From Sphingomonas sp. (GTDB taxonomy: Bacteria; Pseudomonadota; Alphaproteobacteria; Sphingomonadales; Sphingomonadaceae), in contig QFPK01000004.1 of NCBI GenBank assembly GCA_003248865.1, positions 62,001 through 126,000 on the forward strand: a DNA stretch of 64,000 nucleotides, read 5' to 3'. The position numbers were made by a program, and so were the translations under genes. A model generated the notes under the pieces. That model saw only the letters and a program-made list of their open reading frames with translations, was not told the DNA's origin and did not search any database. Below, piece after piece: positions 1-7,828 of this stretch. Every line of letters begins with the position of its first letter. The first letter of the stretch is position 1.

Positions 1-202
1 AGCCCAGCTGGCCGATGGCCATGCCCGCCAGAAAGGCCGACATGGTCAGCTGGGCAGCTGCCGCCGTGGCACCGAAGTCGCGGGCGATATCGGGCAGCGC
101 AGGCAGGTAGAAATCGATCGAGATCGCCCCGAAAGCGGTCAACGCGCCGGCGAGAAGAATGAAGCCGATTGTGGGTTTGGCAGATTCGGTTGGCGCGTGC
201 AT
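1..202 (-). CDS. Bcr/CflA-type MFS multidrug exporter, N-terminal part only
   Basis: This is the first 67 codons of a membrane transporter that runs off the left edge of the window. The visible protein starts MHAPTESAKP, then has a first transmembrane helix with FGAISIDFYLPALPDIA, followed by AQLTMSAFLAGMAIGQ. That pattern (an acidic DxYLPALP just after helix 1 and a Q-rich entry to helix 2) is typical of Bcr/CflA drug:proton antiporters. The family acts in the inner membrane and exports compounds such as bicyclomycin or chloramphenicol, but the substrate cannot be read here. It is divergent from the acyl-CoA dehydrogenase gene, with about 100 bases between them. Confidence 0.8.
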   Translation of the reverse strand, partial: MHAPTESAKPTIGFILLAGALTAFGAISIDFYLPALPDIARDFGATAAAAQLTMSAFLAGMAIGQLG

Positions 203-309
203 CGGGCGCGCCCTAGCATGGGCGATGCGGCTTGGCACCTGTATCGTACTGGCGTAACGGGCTGGTCGGGGTTGAGAGAAATCGGGGCATCAAGGAAGGA
301 TTTGTGGGG

Positions 310-1548
310 ATGAGTGCAGCCGATCTGCTGGCGGAGGCGGGCAGCGTCTCGCCGGCCAAGCCCTGGCCCTCGTTCGACTGGGCCGATCCGATGCTGATCG
401 AACTGGAATTGACCCCGGAAGAGCGGATGGTACGCGACACTGCACGCGCCTTCGCCGAGCAGCATCTGGCCCCCATCGTGAAGCAATCCAACCGCCACGA
501 AACCAGCGACCCCGCGCTGATGAAGGCGTTCGGAGAGGCCGGCCTGCTGGGGCCCACCATCAAGGGCTATGGCTGCGCGGGCGTTTCCTATGTCGCCTAT
601 GGCCTGATCGCGCGCGAGGTGGAGCGGGTGGATTCGGCCTATCGCTCCGCCTTTTCCGTGCAGTCCAGCCTGGTGATGTACCCGATCTGGGCTTACGGCA
701 CCGAGGCGCAGCGGCAGCAATGGCTGCCGAAGCTGGCGTCCGGCGAATGGATCGGCGCCTTCGGCCTGACCGAGCCCGACGCGGGATCCGATCCGGCCGG
801 CATGACAACGCGCGCGGTGAAGACGGCGACCGGCTTCCGCCTGAACGGCGCCAAGATGTGGATCACCTCCAGCCCCTATGCTCATCTGTTCGTGGTGTGG
901 GCGAAATGCGATCTTGGCGACGACAAGGGCGAGCAGATCCGCGGATTCGTGCTGCTGCGCGGCGATCCGGGCATCTCCACCCCGAAGATCGAGGGCAAGT
1001 TCAGCCTGCGCGCCTGGGTGACGGGCGAGATCGTGCTGGCCGATGTGGACATCCCGGCCGACCGGCTGCTGCCCAACGTCCATGGGCTGAAGGGGCCGTT
1101 CGGCTGTCTGAACAATGCCCGCTACGGCATCGGCTGGGGCGCGATGGGCGCGGCGGAATATTGCTGGCACGCGGGCAGGCAATATACGCTGGACCGCAAG
1201 CAGTTCGGCCGTCCGCTGGCCGCCACGCAGCTGGTGCAGAAGAAGCTGGCCGACATGCAGACGGAAATCACGCTGGGCCTGCTGCTGGCCCTGCGCGCCG
1301 GACGGCTGATGGACGACGGCAAGCTCGCGCCAGAGGCGATCTCCATCCTGAAACGCAACAATTGCGGCAAGGCGCTTGCCATCGCGCGCGAAGCGCGGGA
1401 CATGCACGGCGGTAACGGCGTTTCCGATGAATATGGCGTCATCCGCCATGTGATGAACCTGGAGGCCGTGAACACCTATGAAGGAACGCACGACGTGCAC
1501 GCGCTGATCCTGGGGCGCGCGCAGACGGGTCTGCAGGCCTTTTCGTGA
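310..1548 (+). CDS. gcdH: Glutaryl-CoA dehydrogenase (acyl-CoA dehydrogenase family)
   Basis: This is a 412-residue flavoenzyme that oxidises and decarboxylates glutaryl-CoA to crotonyl-CoA in lysine and tryptophan breakdown. The order is N-terminal helical domain (LTPEERMVRDTARAFAE), middle beta domain (FGLTEPDAGSDPAGM; MWITSSPYAHLFVVWAK) and C-terminal helical domain. The catalytic glutamate lies in NTYEGTHDVHALILGR near residue 393, the arrangement of the glutaryl-CoA branch. The ATG at 310 is preferred over an in-frame start at 232 because GGAAGGA precedes it and the added N-terminus would be unlike the family. No ETF genes are adjacent. Confidence 0.92.
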   Translation: MSAADLLAEAGSVSPAKPWPSFDWADPMLIELELTPEERMVRDTARAFAEQHLAPIVKQSNRHETSDPALMKAFGEAGLLGPTIKGYGCAGVSYVAYGLIAREVERVDSAYRSAFSVQSSLVMYPIWAYGTEAQRQQWLPKLASGEWIGAFGLTEPDAGSDPAGMTTRAVKTATGFRLNGAKMWITSSPYAHLFVVWAKCDLGDDKGEQIRGFVLLRGDPGISTPKIEGKFSLRAWVTGEIVLADVDIPADRLLPNVHGLKGPFGCLNNARYGIGWGAMGAAEYCWHAGRQYTLDRKQFGRPLAATQLVQKKLADMQTEITLGLLLALRAGRLMDDGKLAPEAISILKRNNCGKALAIAREARDMHGGNGVSDEYGVIRHVMNLEAVNTYEGTHDVHALILGRAQTGLQAFS

Positions 1549-1561
1549 GCGGGGACCGCAC

Positions 1562-2035
1562 ATGACCCGCGTTCTGGCGATCTCCTCCACCGGCGGGCAC
1601 TGGGTTCAGTTGAACCGGCTGATGCCCGCGTTCGAAGGCTGCGAGATGCACTGGGCCTGCACCAGCCCCGATCATGAAACCCGCCTGCGCGTGGCCGCCA
1701 AACGGCTTGGGCAGCAGGTGATAAGCTACACACCAATCACCGATGCCAATCGCAAGACCAAACTGCGGCTGGTGAAGCAGATGCTGGAAATCGCAGCCCT
1801 GTTGGTGCGGGTGCGCCCGGATGTCGTGGTGTCGACAGGTGCCAGCGCCGGCTTCTTCGCGATCCGTCTGGGCAAGCTGATGGGGGCCAGAACCTGTTGG
1901 ATCGACAGCATCGCCAATGGTGACGAGCTATCGCTTTCCGGGGAAAAGGCCGGGCCGCACGCGGACCTGTTCCTGACACAATGGCCCGATGTGGCGAAAC
2001 CGGGCGGCCCGCTGTATCGGGGCGCAGTGCTTTGA
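1562..2035 (+). CDS. Alg14/PssD-like glycosyltransferase subunit
   Basis: This 157-residue protein matches the N-terminal half of a GT-B glycosyltransferase, as in eukaryotic Alg14 and bacterial PssD. It starts with a TRVLAISSTGGHWVQLNRL strand-loop, and its second half has RPDVVVSTGASAGFFAIRL and GARTCWIDSIAN. Proteins of this type anchor the catalytic partner at the membrane and bind the lipid-linked acceptor. The next gene is the matching Alg13/PssE-like half, so the two probably form one split enzyme for exopolysaccharide or glycolipid assembly. It starts 14 bases after gcdH. No polysaccharide cluster is visible around the pair, so the sugar product is unknown. Confidence 0.8.
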   Translation: MTRVLAISSTGGHWVQLNRLMPAFEGCEMHWACTSPDHETRLRVAAKRLGQQVISYTPITDANRKTKLRLVKQMLEIAALLVRVRPDVVVSTGASAGFFAIRLGKLMGARTCWIDSIANGDELSLSGEKAGPHADLFLTQWPDVAKPGGPLYRGAVL

Positions 2036-2066
2036 TCTTTCTGCCGAAATGGAGCACTGCAAGGCG

Positions 2067-2558
2067 ATGATCTTCCTCACGGTGGGCACCCAGGAACCCT
2101 TCGACCGGCTGGTGAAGGCGGTGGACGAGTGGGCGGGCACACATGATGTGCCGGTGTTCGGCCAGCTCGGCCGGCTGGAAGCCGGCAGCTACAAACCGCA
2201 CAACTTCACGTTCGAACGCTTCATTTCAGCCGACGAGTTCCAGGAGAGGCTGGAAAGCTGCACGCTGCTTGTCGGGCACGCGGGCATGGGCTCCATCATT
2301 TCGGCACTAACGATGGCGAAGCCGCTGCTGATGATGGCGCGACGCGCGTCCCTCGGCGAACATCGCAACGAGCATCAGCTTTCCACCGCCGCCCGCTTCG
2401 CCGGGCGAAGCGGGCTGCATGTCGCGGGAGAGGCCGAGGATGTGGGGCCGATGATCGACCGGCTGCTGGCAGAAGCCCGCGAACCCTCCGGCGCGATTTC
2501 GCCCTACGCCCAACCGGAGCTGATCGCGGCAGTGAAGGATTTCATTCGCGGGGTCTGA
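2067..2558 (+). CDS. Alg13/PssE-like glycosyltransferase catalytic subunit
   Basis: This 163-residue protein corresponds to the C-terminal, nucleotide-sugar-binding half of a GT28-type enzyme. It begins MIFLTVGTQEPFDRLVKAVD, the usual PssE start, and has the glycine-rich LLVGHAGMGSIISALTMAKP and EHRNEHQ motifs that hold the UDP-sugar. Upstream in-frame starts at 1989 and 2049 exist, but the first would overlap the previous gene and neither matches the family N-terminus. It lies 31 bases after the Alg14-like half and should work with it. A hairpin repeat (R1 copy 1) begins 9 bases after its stop. Confidence 0.85.
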   Translation: MIFLTVGTQEPFDRLVKAVDEWAGTHDVPVFGQLGRLEAGSYKPHNFTFERFISADEFQERLESCTLLVGHAGMGSIISALTMAKPLLMMARRASLGEHRNEHQLSTAARFAGRSGLHVAGEAEDVGPMIDRLLAEAREPSGAISPYAQPELIAAVKDFIRGV

Positions 2559-2566
2559 GGCTGGCG

Positions 2567-2846
2567 TGCCTCCGGCGGGTTGGGCGCTGCCCGCCATCGC
2601 CGTCAGGTGATGGCCGTGCAAGACTCCAAGGGCTCTGCCCTTGGAACCCGGCAGGGGCGTGACGCCCCTGCACCCACATGAGTAGGTCACTCGTCGAGGT
2701 TGTGCTGACGGCAAGGTTTACTGCCTGCGGCGCCAGCAAGCTCCAGCGCCGCAGGCTATCAAACCCACACGCGCGCGCGACATCAGAGTAGCGCGCAACG
2801 CCAACTTAGAGGGTGCAGGGAAATCATTTCCCTGCCCGCCGGAGGC
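2567..2846 (-). repeat. Dispersed hairpin repeat R1, copy 1
   Basis: This copy fills most of the 336-base gap between the PssE-like gene and the molybdenum hydroxylase gene. Both ends carry the 12-bp inverted repeat GCCTCCGGCGGG. Inside are four hairpins. In element orientation (minus strand) they are: A, GCAGGGAAATGATTTCCCTGC; B, arms CTGCGGCGC and GCGCCGCAG; C, GCAGGGGCGT paired with ACGCCCCTGC; D, CCAAGGGC paired with GCCCTTGG. The spacers match copy 5 closely, while hairpins C and D have different but still paired arms. No ORF in it looks real. Confidence 0.85.
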
Positions 2847-2894
2847 GAAAAAACAGCATCCCCATCCGCCCGCCGAGCGCGTAGAAGCAACCCC

Positions 2895-5129
2895 ATGCTG
2901 AAGACGCCCCCGGAACCCGCTTCCCGCAAATCCCGTTTCCTGCCGTCGCGCAGGGGGTTTCTGATCGGGGCAGGGGCGACGCTGGGGCTGGTGGTGGGCT
3001 ATGCCTTGTGGCCGCGCAGCTGGCCCAATGCATGGGAGGCCGGGGAAGGCGAGACGCTGCTGGGCCCCTGGGTGAAGATCGGGCCGGACGGGCGGGTGAC
3101 GGTGCCGGTTCCGCAAGCCGAGATGGGGCAGGGCGTGATGTCCGGCTTCGCGCAGATCGTGGCCGACGAGCTGGGCGCGGCCTGGCCGATGATGGCGGTG
3201 GAGCCTGCGCCCTGGCATCCGGCCTATGCCAATGTGGGGCTGGCCGATGCCGTGACCGGCGGCTTGCCCGGGGCGGTGCGCGGCATGGCGGCATCGCTGG
3301 GCAAGGAGGCGATCCGGCGGCTGAATTTCCACCTGACCGGCGGCAGCAACAGCATCAGCAGCTATCACGACCAGCTGCGCGCGGCAGCTGCCGAGGCGCG
3401 GGCGCGGCTGGAGGCGGCGGCGGCCGGCGAATGGGGCGTGGCGGCCGGCGAGGTGCACACGGAAAAGGGTTTTGTCGTCTACAAGGCCAACCGCATGTCG
3501 TTCGGTGCCGCGGCGAAGCTGGTGGATCCTTCGAGCGAGCCGTCGGCGCCGGTGCTGCGCGCGGCGGCGACGCGGCCGCTGGACGGCAAGGTGCTGCCGC
3601 GGCTCGATCTGCCCCTGAAGGTGGATGGCTCGGCGCGGTTCGGGGCGGATGTGCGCGTGCCCGGAATGGTCTATGCGGCGATCCGGCATGGGCCGGTGGG
3701 CGGCTCGCTGGCGGCGGCGAAGGCGCCTGCTGGCGTGGTGCTGGCGAAAGGCCCCAACTGGGTGGCGACAACCGGCCTCACCAGCTGGGAGGCGCGGCGG
3801 GCGCTGGACAGTGTGGAGGCGAGTTTCAGCGTGGACGGCCGCAAGGCGGGGGCGTGGATCGCGGACGAATTGACGAAGGCGGCGGCTGGCGGGGGGGGCA
3901 AGGAAGTCGCCGGGCACGGCGATGTCGATGCGGCCGACGGCACCGTGATCATCGCGGACTATGGCCTGCCCTATCTCGCCCATGTCTGCATGGAGCCGAT
4001 GACGGCGACGGCGCGCATCGTGGGCGGGCGCGCCGAGGTGTGGGGGCCGACGCAGTCCCTGACGCTGGCGCACTGGCAGGTGGCCGAGGCGCTGGGGCTG
4101 GAATCCGATGCAGTGGTGATCCACCCGACCTTCCTGGGCGGCGGCTTCGGCCGCAAGGCCGAGCCGGACGCGATGGTGGAAGCCGCCCTGATCGCGAAGG
4201 CCGTGGGCAAGCCGGTGCAACTGATCTGGAGCCGAGAGGAGGATATCGGCAGCGACCGCTTCCGGCCACCGGTGCAGGCGAAGCTGCGCGGGGTGCTTTC
4301 GGCCGACCGCAAGCTGGTGGGGTGGGACAGCCGCATTGCCGTGCCCGCGCTGGGCAACAGCTTCGCGCAGCGCAATCTGCCGATGATGGCGAGCGACGAG
4401 GACAAGCCCAACGCCGCCGACATCGAGGGGCTGGCCGAGATTCCCTATGCGGTGGAGGCGTTCCGCGCCATCCATGTGCCGGTGGGGCAGCCCGCGCCGC
4501 TGGGCTATTGGCGCTCCGTGGGGCACAGCTTTTCCGGCTTCATCGTGGAGAGCTTCATGGATGAACTGGCGGCGGCCGCCGGCGCCGATCCGCTGGCGTT
4601 CCGGCTGGCGCATCTGGCCGACAAGCCGCGCCATGCCGCCGTGCTGAAGGCGGCAGCCGACCATGGCAAATGGGGCGATCCTGCGCCGAAGGGCTTCGCG
4701 CGGGGCATCGCGCTGCATGAGAGCTTCGGCTCCATCGCGGCGATGGTGGTGACGGCGGGCGTGGTCGATGGACGGGTGAAAATCCTGGAGGTGGTGAGCA
4801 CGCTGGATTGCGGCCGCGCCATCGCGCCCGATTCCGTGCGCCAGCAGCTGGAGGGCGCCGCCATCATGGGGCTGTCGGCCGCGCTGGGCGAGGAAGTGAC
4901 CTTTGCCGAAGGCGAGGCCGAGCAGCGCAATTTCCACATGTATGAGGTAATGAAGCTGGCGGATGCCCCGCACCGGGTGGCAACCGTGATCGTGGACAGC
5001 AACGGGCCGCTGGGCGGCGTCGGTGAACCCGGACTGCCCTGCGCCGCCCCCGCACTCGCCAACGCGCTGGCAGCTGCGACCGGCAAGCGGGCGCGGCAAC
5101 TGCCGCTGGCCAAGGCCTACAGCGTTTGA
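2895..5129 (+). CDS. Exported molybdopterin hydroxylase large subunit (isoquinoline 1-oxidoreductase beta-like)
   Basis: This 744-residue protein belongs to the xanthine oxidase family and most resembles the large subunit of isoquinoline 1-oxidoreductase and periplasmic aldehyde dehydrogenases. A twin-arginine signal is visible near residue 19 (SRRGFLIGAGATLGLVVG), so it should be folded in the cytoplasm and exported. Cofactor loops include AEMGQGVMSGFAQIVADEL and FLGGGFGRKAEPD, and the catalytic glutamate is in GGVGEPGLPCAAP near the C-terminus. Such enzymes need a [2Fe-2S] subunit and usually a cytochrome c, but neither is encoded nearby. The stop overlaps the hemH start. Confidence 0.85.
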   Translation: MLKTPPEPASRKSRFLPSRRGFLIGAGATLGLVVGYALWPRSWPNAWEAGEGETLLGPWVKIGPDGRVTVPVPQAEMGQGVMSGFAQIVADELGAAWPMMAVEPAPWHPAYANVGLADAVTGGLPGAVRGMAASLGKEAIRRLNFHLTGGSNSISSYHDQLRAAAAEARARLEAAAAGEWGVAAGEVHTEKGFVVYKANRMSFGAAAKLVDPSSEPSAPVLRAAATRPLDGKVLPRLDLPLKVDGSARFGADVRVPGMVYAAIRHGPVGGSLAAAKAPAGVVLAKGPNWVATTGLTSWEARRALDSVEASFSVDGRKAGAWIADELTKAAAGGGGKEVAGHGDVDAADGTVIIADYGLPYLAHVCMEPMTATARIVGGRAEVWGPTQSLTLAHWQVAEALGLESDAVVIHPTFLGGGFGRKAEPDAMVEAALIAKAVGKPVQLIWSREEDIGSDRFRPPVQAKLRGVLSADRKLVGWDSRIAVPALGNSFAQRNLPMMASDEDKPNAADIEGLAEIPYAVEAFRAIHVPVGQPAPLGYWRSVGHSFSGFIVESFMDELAAAAGADPLAFRLAHLADKPRHAAVLKAAADHGKWGDPAPKGFARGIALHESFGSIAAMVVTAGVVDGRVKILEVVSTLDCGRAIAPDSVRQQLEGAAIMGLSAALGEEVTFAEGEAEQRNFHMYEVMKLADAPHRVATVIVDSNGPLGGVGEPGLPCAAPALANALAAATGKRARQLPLAKAYSV

Positions 5130-6115
5130 GCGGATCGCGCCGCACCGCCATATTGCTGGTCAACCTGGGGTCGCCGGATGCGCCCACCGAGGAGGCTGTG
5201 CGCCGCTATCTCAATGAATTCCTGTCCGACCGGCGCGTGGTCGAAATACCGCCGCTGATCTGGCAACCGATCCTGAAGCTGTTCGTGCTGCGCCGACGGC
5301 CGAAGATCTCGGCCGCCAATTATGCGAAGATCTGGGACCGGGTGGCGGATGAAAGCCCTCTGAAGGCGATCACCCGGGCGCAGGCAAAAGCGCTGGACGG
5401 TGCGTTCGGCGACGATGTGATCGTGGACTGGGCGATGCGCTATGGCGCCCCGTCCCTTGGCGAGCGGCTGACTTTGCTGCGGGATGCAGGGTGCAGCAAT
5501 CTGATCGTCGCGCCGCTCTATCCGCAATATGCGGGTGCGACCACGGGCACCGTGCAGGACGAAGTGGCGCGCCAGTTGCAGCGCATCGGCTGGCGGCCGA
5601 CGCTTACGACCCTGCCGCCCTATTACGATCATCCGGCCTACATTGCTGCACTGAAGACGTCAGCGGAGCGGCAGTTGGCGGCCCTAGATTTCCAGCCGAA
5701 GGCGATCCTGCTGAGCTTCCACGGTTTGCCGAAACGCACGGTTGACCGCGGCGATCCCTACGAGCGCCAGTGCCGGGAAACCGCCCGATTGCTGCGTGCG
5801 GCCTGTGGTCGCACCGAAGCCCAGATGCCGCTCGCTTTTCAAAGCCGGTTCGGCCGCGCCGAATGGCTGCAGCCTTATGCCCAGCCGCTGCTGGAAGAGA
5901 TGGCGCGCAGCGGGGTTCGCCGGGTTGCGGTACTGACCCCCGGTTTTGCGGCGGACTGCATCGAAACGCTGGAGGAAATCGCGATGGAGGCGCGCCATGC
6001 GTTCCTGGCGGCGGGCGGAACAGATTTCGCGACCTTGACCTGCCTCAATGCATCGGACGAGGGCATGGCCATGTTGCAGCAGTTGATGGGCGAACAGCTG
6101 GCCGCAGCGGGCTGA
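5126..6115 (+). CDS. hemH: Ferrochelatase
   Basis: This 329-residue enzyme inserts ferrous iron into protoporphyrin IX, the last step of haem synthesis. Landmarks are the N-terminal TAILLVNLGSPDAP, YPQYAGATTGTVQDE, the catalytic-histidine motif ILLSFHGLPKRTVDRGDPY and the late LAFQSRFGRAEWLQPY and VAVLTPGFAADCIETLEEI. The start is TTG at 5126, overlapping the TGA of the upstream gene, so translation is probably coupled. Pairing with a molybdenum hydroxylase gene is not a known functional link. The length is normal for a proteobacterial hemH. Confidence 0.96.
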   Translation: MSGSRRTAILLVNLGSPDAPTEEAVRRYLNEFLSDRRVVEIPPLIWQPILKLFVLRRRPKISAANYAKIWDRVADESPLKAITRAQAKALDGAFGDDVIVDWAMRYGAPSLGERLTLLRDAGCSNLIVAPLYPQYAGATTGTVQDEVARQLQRIGWRPTLTTLPPYYDHPAYIAALKTSAERQLAALDFQPKAILLSFHGLPKRTVDRGDPYERQCRETARLLRAACGRTEAQMPLAFQSRFGRAEWLQPYAQPLLEEMARSGVRRVAVLTPGFAADCIETLEEIAMEARHAFLAAGGTDFATLTCLNASDEGMAMLQQLMGEQLAAAG

Positions 6116-6192
6116 GCATTTCGCCACGCTGCAACTTGTGTGTGCCACTGCTGACGGCTAGCCTTGGCGCGAAGAGGAAGAGGGAGACGTTG

Positions 6193-6915
6193 ATGGCGCG
6201 CGTTGCAATCGTCACCGGGGGAACCCGGGGTATCGGGGAGGCTGTCTGCACAGGCTTGCAGGCGGCCGGTTTCACTGTGGCCGCAGTCTATGTCGGCTCT
6301 GACGATCGGGCGGCGGATTTCACCGCGCGAACCGGGATCAAGGCCTGGAAGTTCAACGTGGCCGATCACCAGGCCGTGCTGGACGGCGTGGCCGCGATCG
6401 AGGCCGAGCTGGGGCCGATCGACGTGGCGGTGAACAACGCCGGGATCACGCGCGACGGCACGCTGCTGAAGATGACGTTCGAGGCCTGGAAAGAGGTGAT
6501 CGACGTGAATCTGGGCGGCTGCTTCAACATCGCCAAGGCGGTGTTCCCGGGCATGCGCCATCGCGGCTGGGGCCGCATCGTGAACATCGGCTCCATCAAC
6601 GGGCAGGCCGGGCAATATGGGCAGGTGAACTATGCGGCTGCGAAAAGCGGCATCCATGGCTTCACCAAAGCGCTGGCGCAGGAAGGCGCGAAGTTCGGGG
6701 TGACGGTGAACGCCATCGCGCCGGGCTATATCGACACCGACATGGTGGCGGCGGTTCCGCAGGACGTGCTGGAGAAGATCGTCGCCAAGATCCCGGTGGG
6801 CCGTCTGGGCCATGCCGACGAGATTGCGCGTGCGGTGGTGTTCCTGTGCGGGGAAGAGGCCGGGTTCATCACGGGCAGCACGATGAGTGTGAATGGTGGA
6901 CAGCATATGTACTGA
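6193..6915 (+). CDS. phaB: Acetoacetyl-CoA reductase (SDR)
   Basis: This 240-residue NADPH-dependent reductase converts acetoacetyl-CoA to (R)-3-hydroxybutyryl-CoA for polyhydroxybutyrate. It has the SDR fingerprint: TGGTRGIGEAV for nucleotide binding, NNAGITRD, the catalytic serine in GSINGQAGQYGQ and the YAAAK Tyr/Lys pair. The long motif around VNYAAAKSGIHGFTKALAQE and the C-terminal SVNGGQHMY are typical of PhaB rather than FabG. The start has AGGGAGA 5 bases upstream. No polymer synthase or thiolase gene is adjacent. A strong hairpin of repeat R2 begins 11 bases after the stop. Confidence 0.9.
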   Translation: MARVAIVTGGTRGIGEAVCTGLQAAGFTVAAVYVGSDDRAADFTARTGIKAWKFNVADHQAVLDGVAAIEAELGPIDVAVNNAGITRDGTLLKMTFEAWKEVIDVNLGGCFNIAKAVFPGMRHRGWGRIVNIGSINGQAGQYGQVNYAAAKSGIHGFTKALAQEGAKFGVTVNAIAPGYIDTDMVAAVPQDVLEKIVAKIPVGRLGHADEIARAVVFLCGEEAGFITGSTMSVNGGQHMY

Positions 6916-6925
6916 CGAAGGCGGC

Positions 6926-7100
6926 TGCGAGTTAGCGCAAAGCGCTAACTCGCAGACTCGCCGCAGTCACGGCCGGCGGGGCGGAGGGCATCAGCCCGAC
7001 GAACCCGTCCGACGAGTCCGGCTTTGCCGGACTTCTTTCCTCCTTCTTCCTTCTCTTCCCCAGACGAAAGCGGACTCGGCGGCTCCGCCGCCGGCCGCTA
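6926..7100 (+). repeat. Dispersed terminator-type repeat R2, copy a
   Basis: The repeat starts just after phaB in the sense orientation. Hairpin 1 is a perfect 13-bp stem (6926-6938 with 6942-6954, loop AAA). A conserved GC-rich spacer with GGGCATCAGCCC follows, and then the terminator-like hairpin AGTCCGGC-TTT-GCCGGACT with a T-rich tract. The tail has a further GCGGCTCCGCCGC hairpin. The same order occurs at 61483, 61884 and 62503. Confidence 0.85.
7015..7040 (+). terminator. Intrinsic terminator of phaB within R2 copy a
   Basis: An 8-bp stem, AGTCCGGC paired with GCCGGACT around a TTT loop, is followed by TTCTTTCCTCC. The T-tract is interrupted by one C, so the strength is uncertain. It is placed to end transcripts from phaB before the ribbon-helix-helix gene. 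Confidence 0.65.
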
Positions 7101-7111
7101 TAACCTCTGCC

Positions 7112-7339
7112 ATGCTGAAGAAGCGCAGCTTCACCATCCAGGGGCATCGCACCTCGGTCGCGCTGGAACCCGAATTCTGGGCCGCGTTCGACGAGGCCGT
7201 GGCGCACGACCGGATCACCCCCACCGGCTGGATCACCCAGCTCGACGAAGCGCGCAGCACCCCGCTCGCCAGCGCGATCCGCGTGGAACTGCTGCGCCGC
7301 GCGGGCCTGAAGCTAAAGCAGGTTCAGCCCGATCAATAG
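7112..7339 (+). CDS. Ribbon-helix-helix domain protein
   Basis: This is a 75-residue protein with the features of the RHH_4 family: a short N-terminal strand KKRSFTIQGHRTSVALE, then helices around FWAAFDEAVAHDR and STPLASAIRVELLRRAG. Such proteins dimerise through the strand and bind DNA, usually as repressors, though many alphaproteobacterial members are uncharacterised. The gene converges on the NUDIX gene, and the two 3' ends overlap by 27 bases (7313-7339), so they share coding sequence on opposite strands. Targets are unknown. Confidence 0.75.
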   Translation: MLKKRSFTIQGHRTSVALEPEFWAAFDEAVAHDRITPTGWITQLDEARSTPLASAIRVELLRRAGLKLKQVQPDQ

Positions 7340-7828
7340 CCGGGTGTCGATGGCGCAACCCCGCGACCGGGCGGATTCGATAAAGGACGGGATCGCGGAA
7401 ACCGGCACGATGTGCGGCACGATGCCTTCATTGTCGACACCGCCGCCCGGCCCCGTGCGGGTCAGCCCCGTGGCGCGATAGAGGTGGAAGATCTCGCCCA
7501 CCATGCCGGGCGAGGAGGCGAACTCGCCGAACGCCTCCCAGGTTTCCGCCTCGAACCCGGTCTCCTCGAACAGCTCGCGCCGGGCGCTGTCGAACACATC
7601 CTCGCCCTCGGTTTCATCGCCGACCAGTCCGGCCGGAAGCTCGATGCAGGGCCGCCCCAGCGGCGCGCGATACTGTTCCACCAGCACCAGCTCGTGCAGG
7701 TCCGTCAGCGCCACGATCACGGCGGCCTGAATGTCCCGCGCGCGCTTCACGAACTCCCATTGCCCGCCGTCGCCCCAGGGCGTGACATGGGCTTCCAGGA
7801 ATTTCCCCTTCCAGACGGCTGTGCTCAT
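7313..7828 (-). CDS. NUDIX hydrolase (ADP-ribose pyrophosphatase type)
   Basis: This 171-residue hydrolase carries a full NUDIX box, G-x5-E-x7-REUxEExGU, read as GDETEGEDVFDSARREL followed by FEETGF around residues 80-102. LVEQYRAPLGRPCIELPAG just before it matches the ADP-sugar pyrophosphatase subgroup, which cleaves ADP-ribose or similar nucleotide sugars. It is the last of three minus-strand genes. Its start overlaps the stop of the beta/gamma-crystallin gene by 4 bases, indicating coupled translation. Substrate preference cannot be set from sequence alone. Confidence 0.85.
   Translation of the reverse strand: MSTAVWKGKFLEAHVTPWGDGGQWEFVKRARDIQAAVIVALTDLHELVLVEQYRAPLGRPCIELPAGLVGDETEGEDVFDSARRELFEETGFEAETWEAFGEFASSPGMVGEIFHLYRATGLTRTGPGGGVDNEGIVPHIVPVSAIPSFIESARSRGCAIDTRLLIGLNLL

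Noticed and set aside
139..1590. Long antisense frame over glutaryl-CoA dehydrogenase (483 codons)
   Set aside because: It is a high-GC shadow of a gene with clear family motifs, has no ribosome site and no recognisable domain.
2542..2739. Short frames inside R1 copies (such as those reading MWVQG-like peptides)
   Set aside because: They recur only because the repeat recurs; stems explain the sequence and no ribosome site is present.
2718..5099. Antisense frame of 793 codons over the molybdenum hydroxylase gene
   Set aside because: It is rich in His, Arg and Gln in a way typical of shadows and has no domain; the sense strand has cofactor motifs and a Tat signal.
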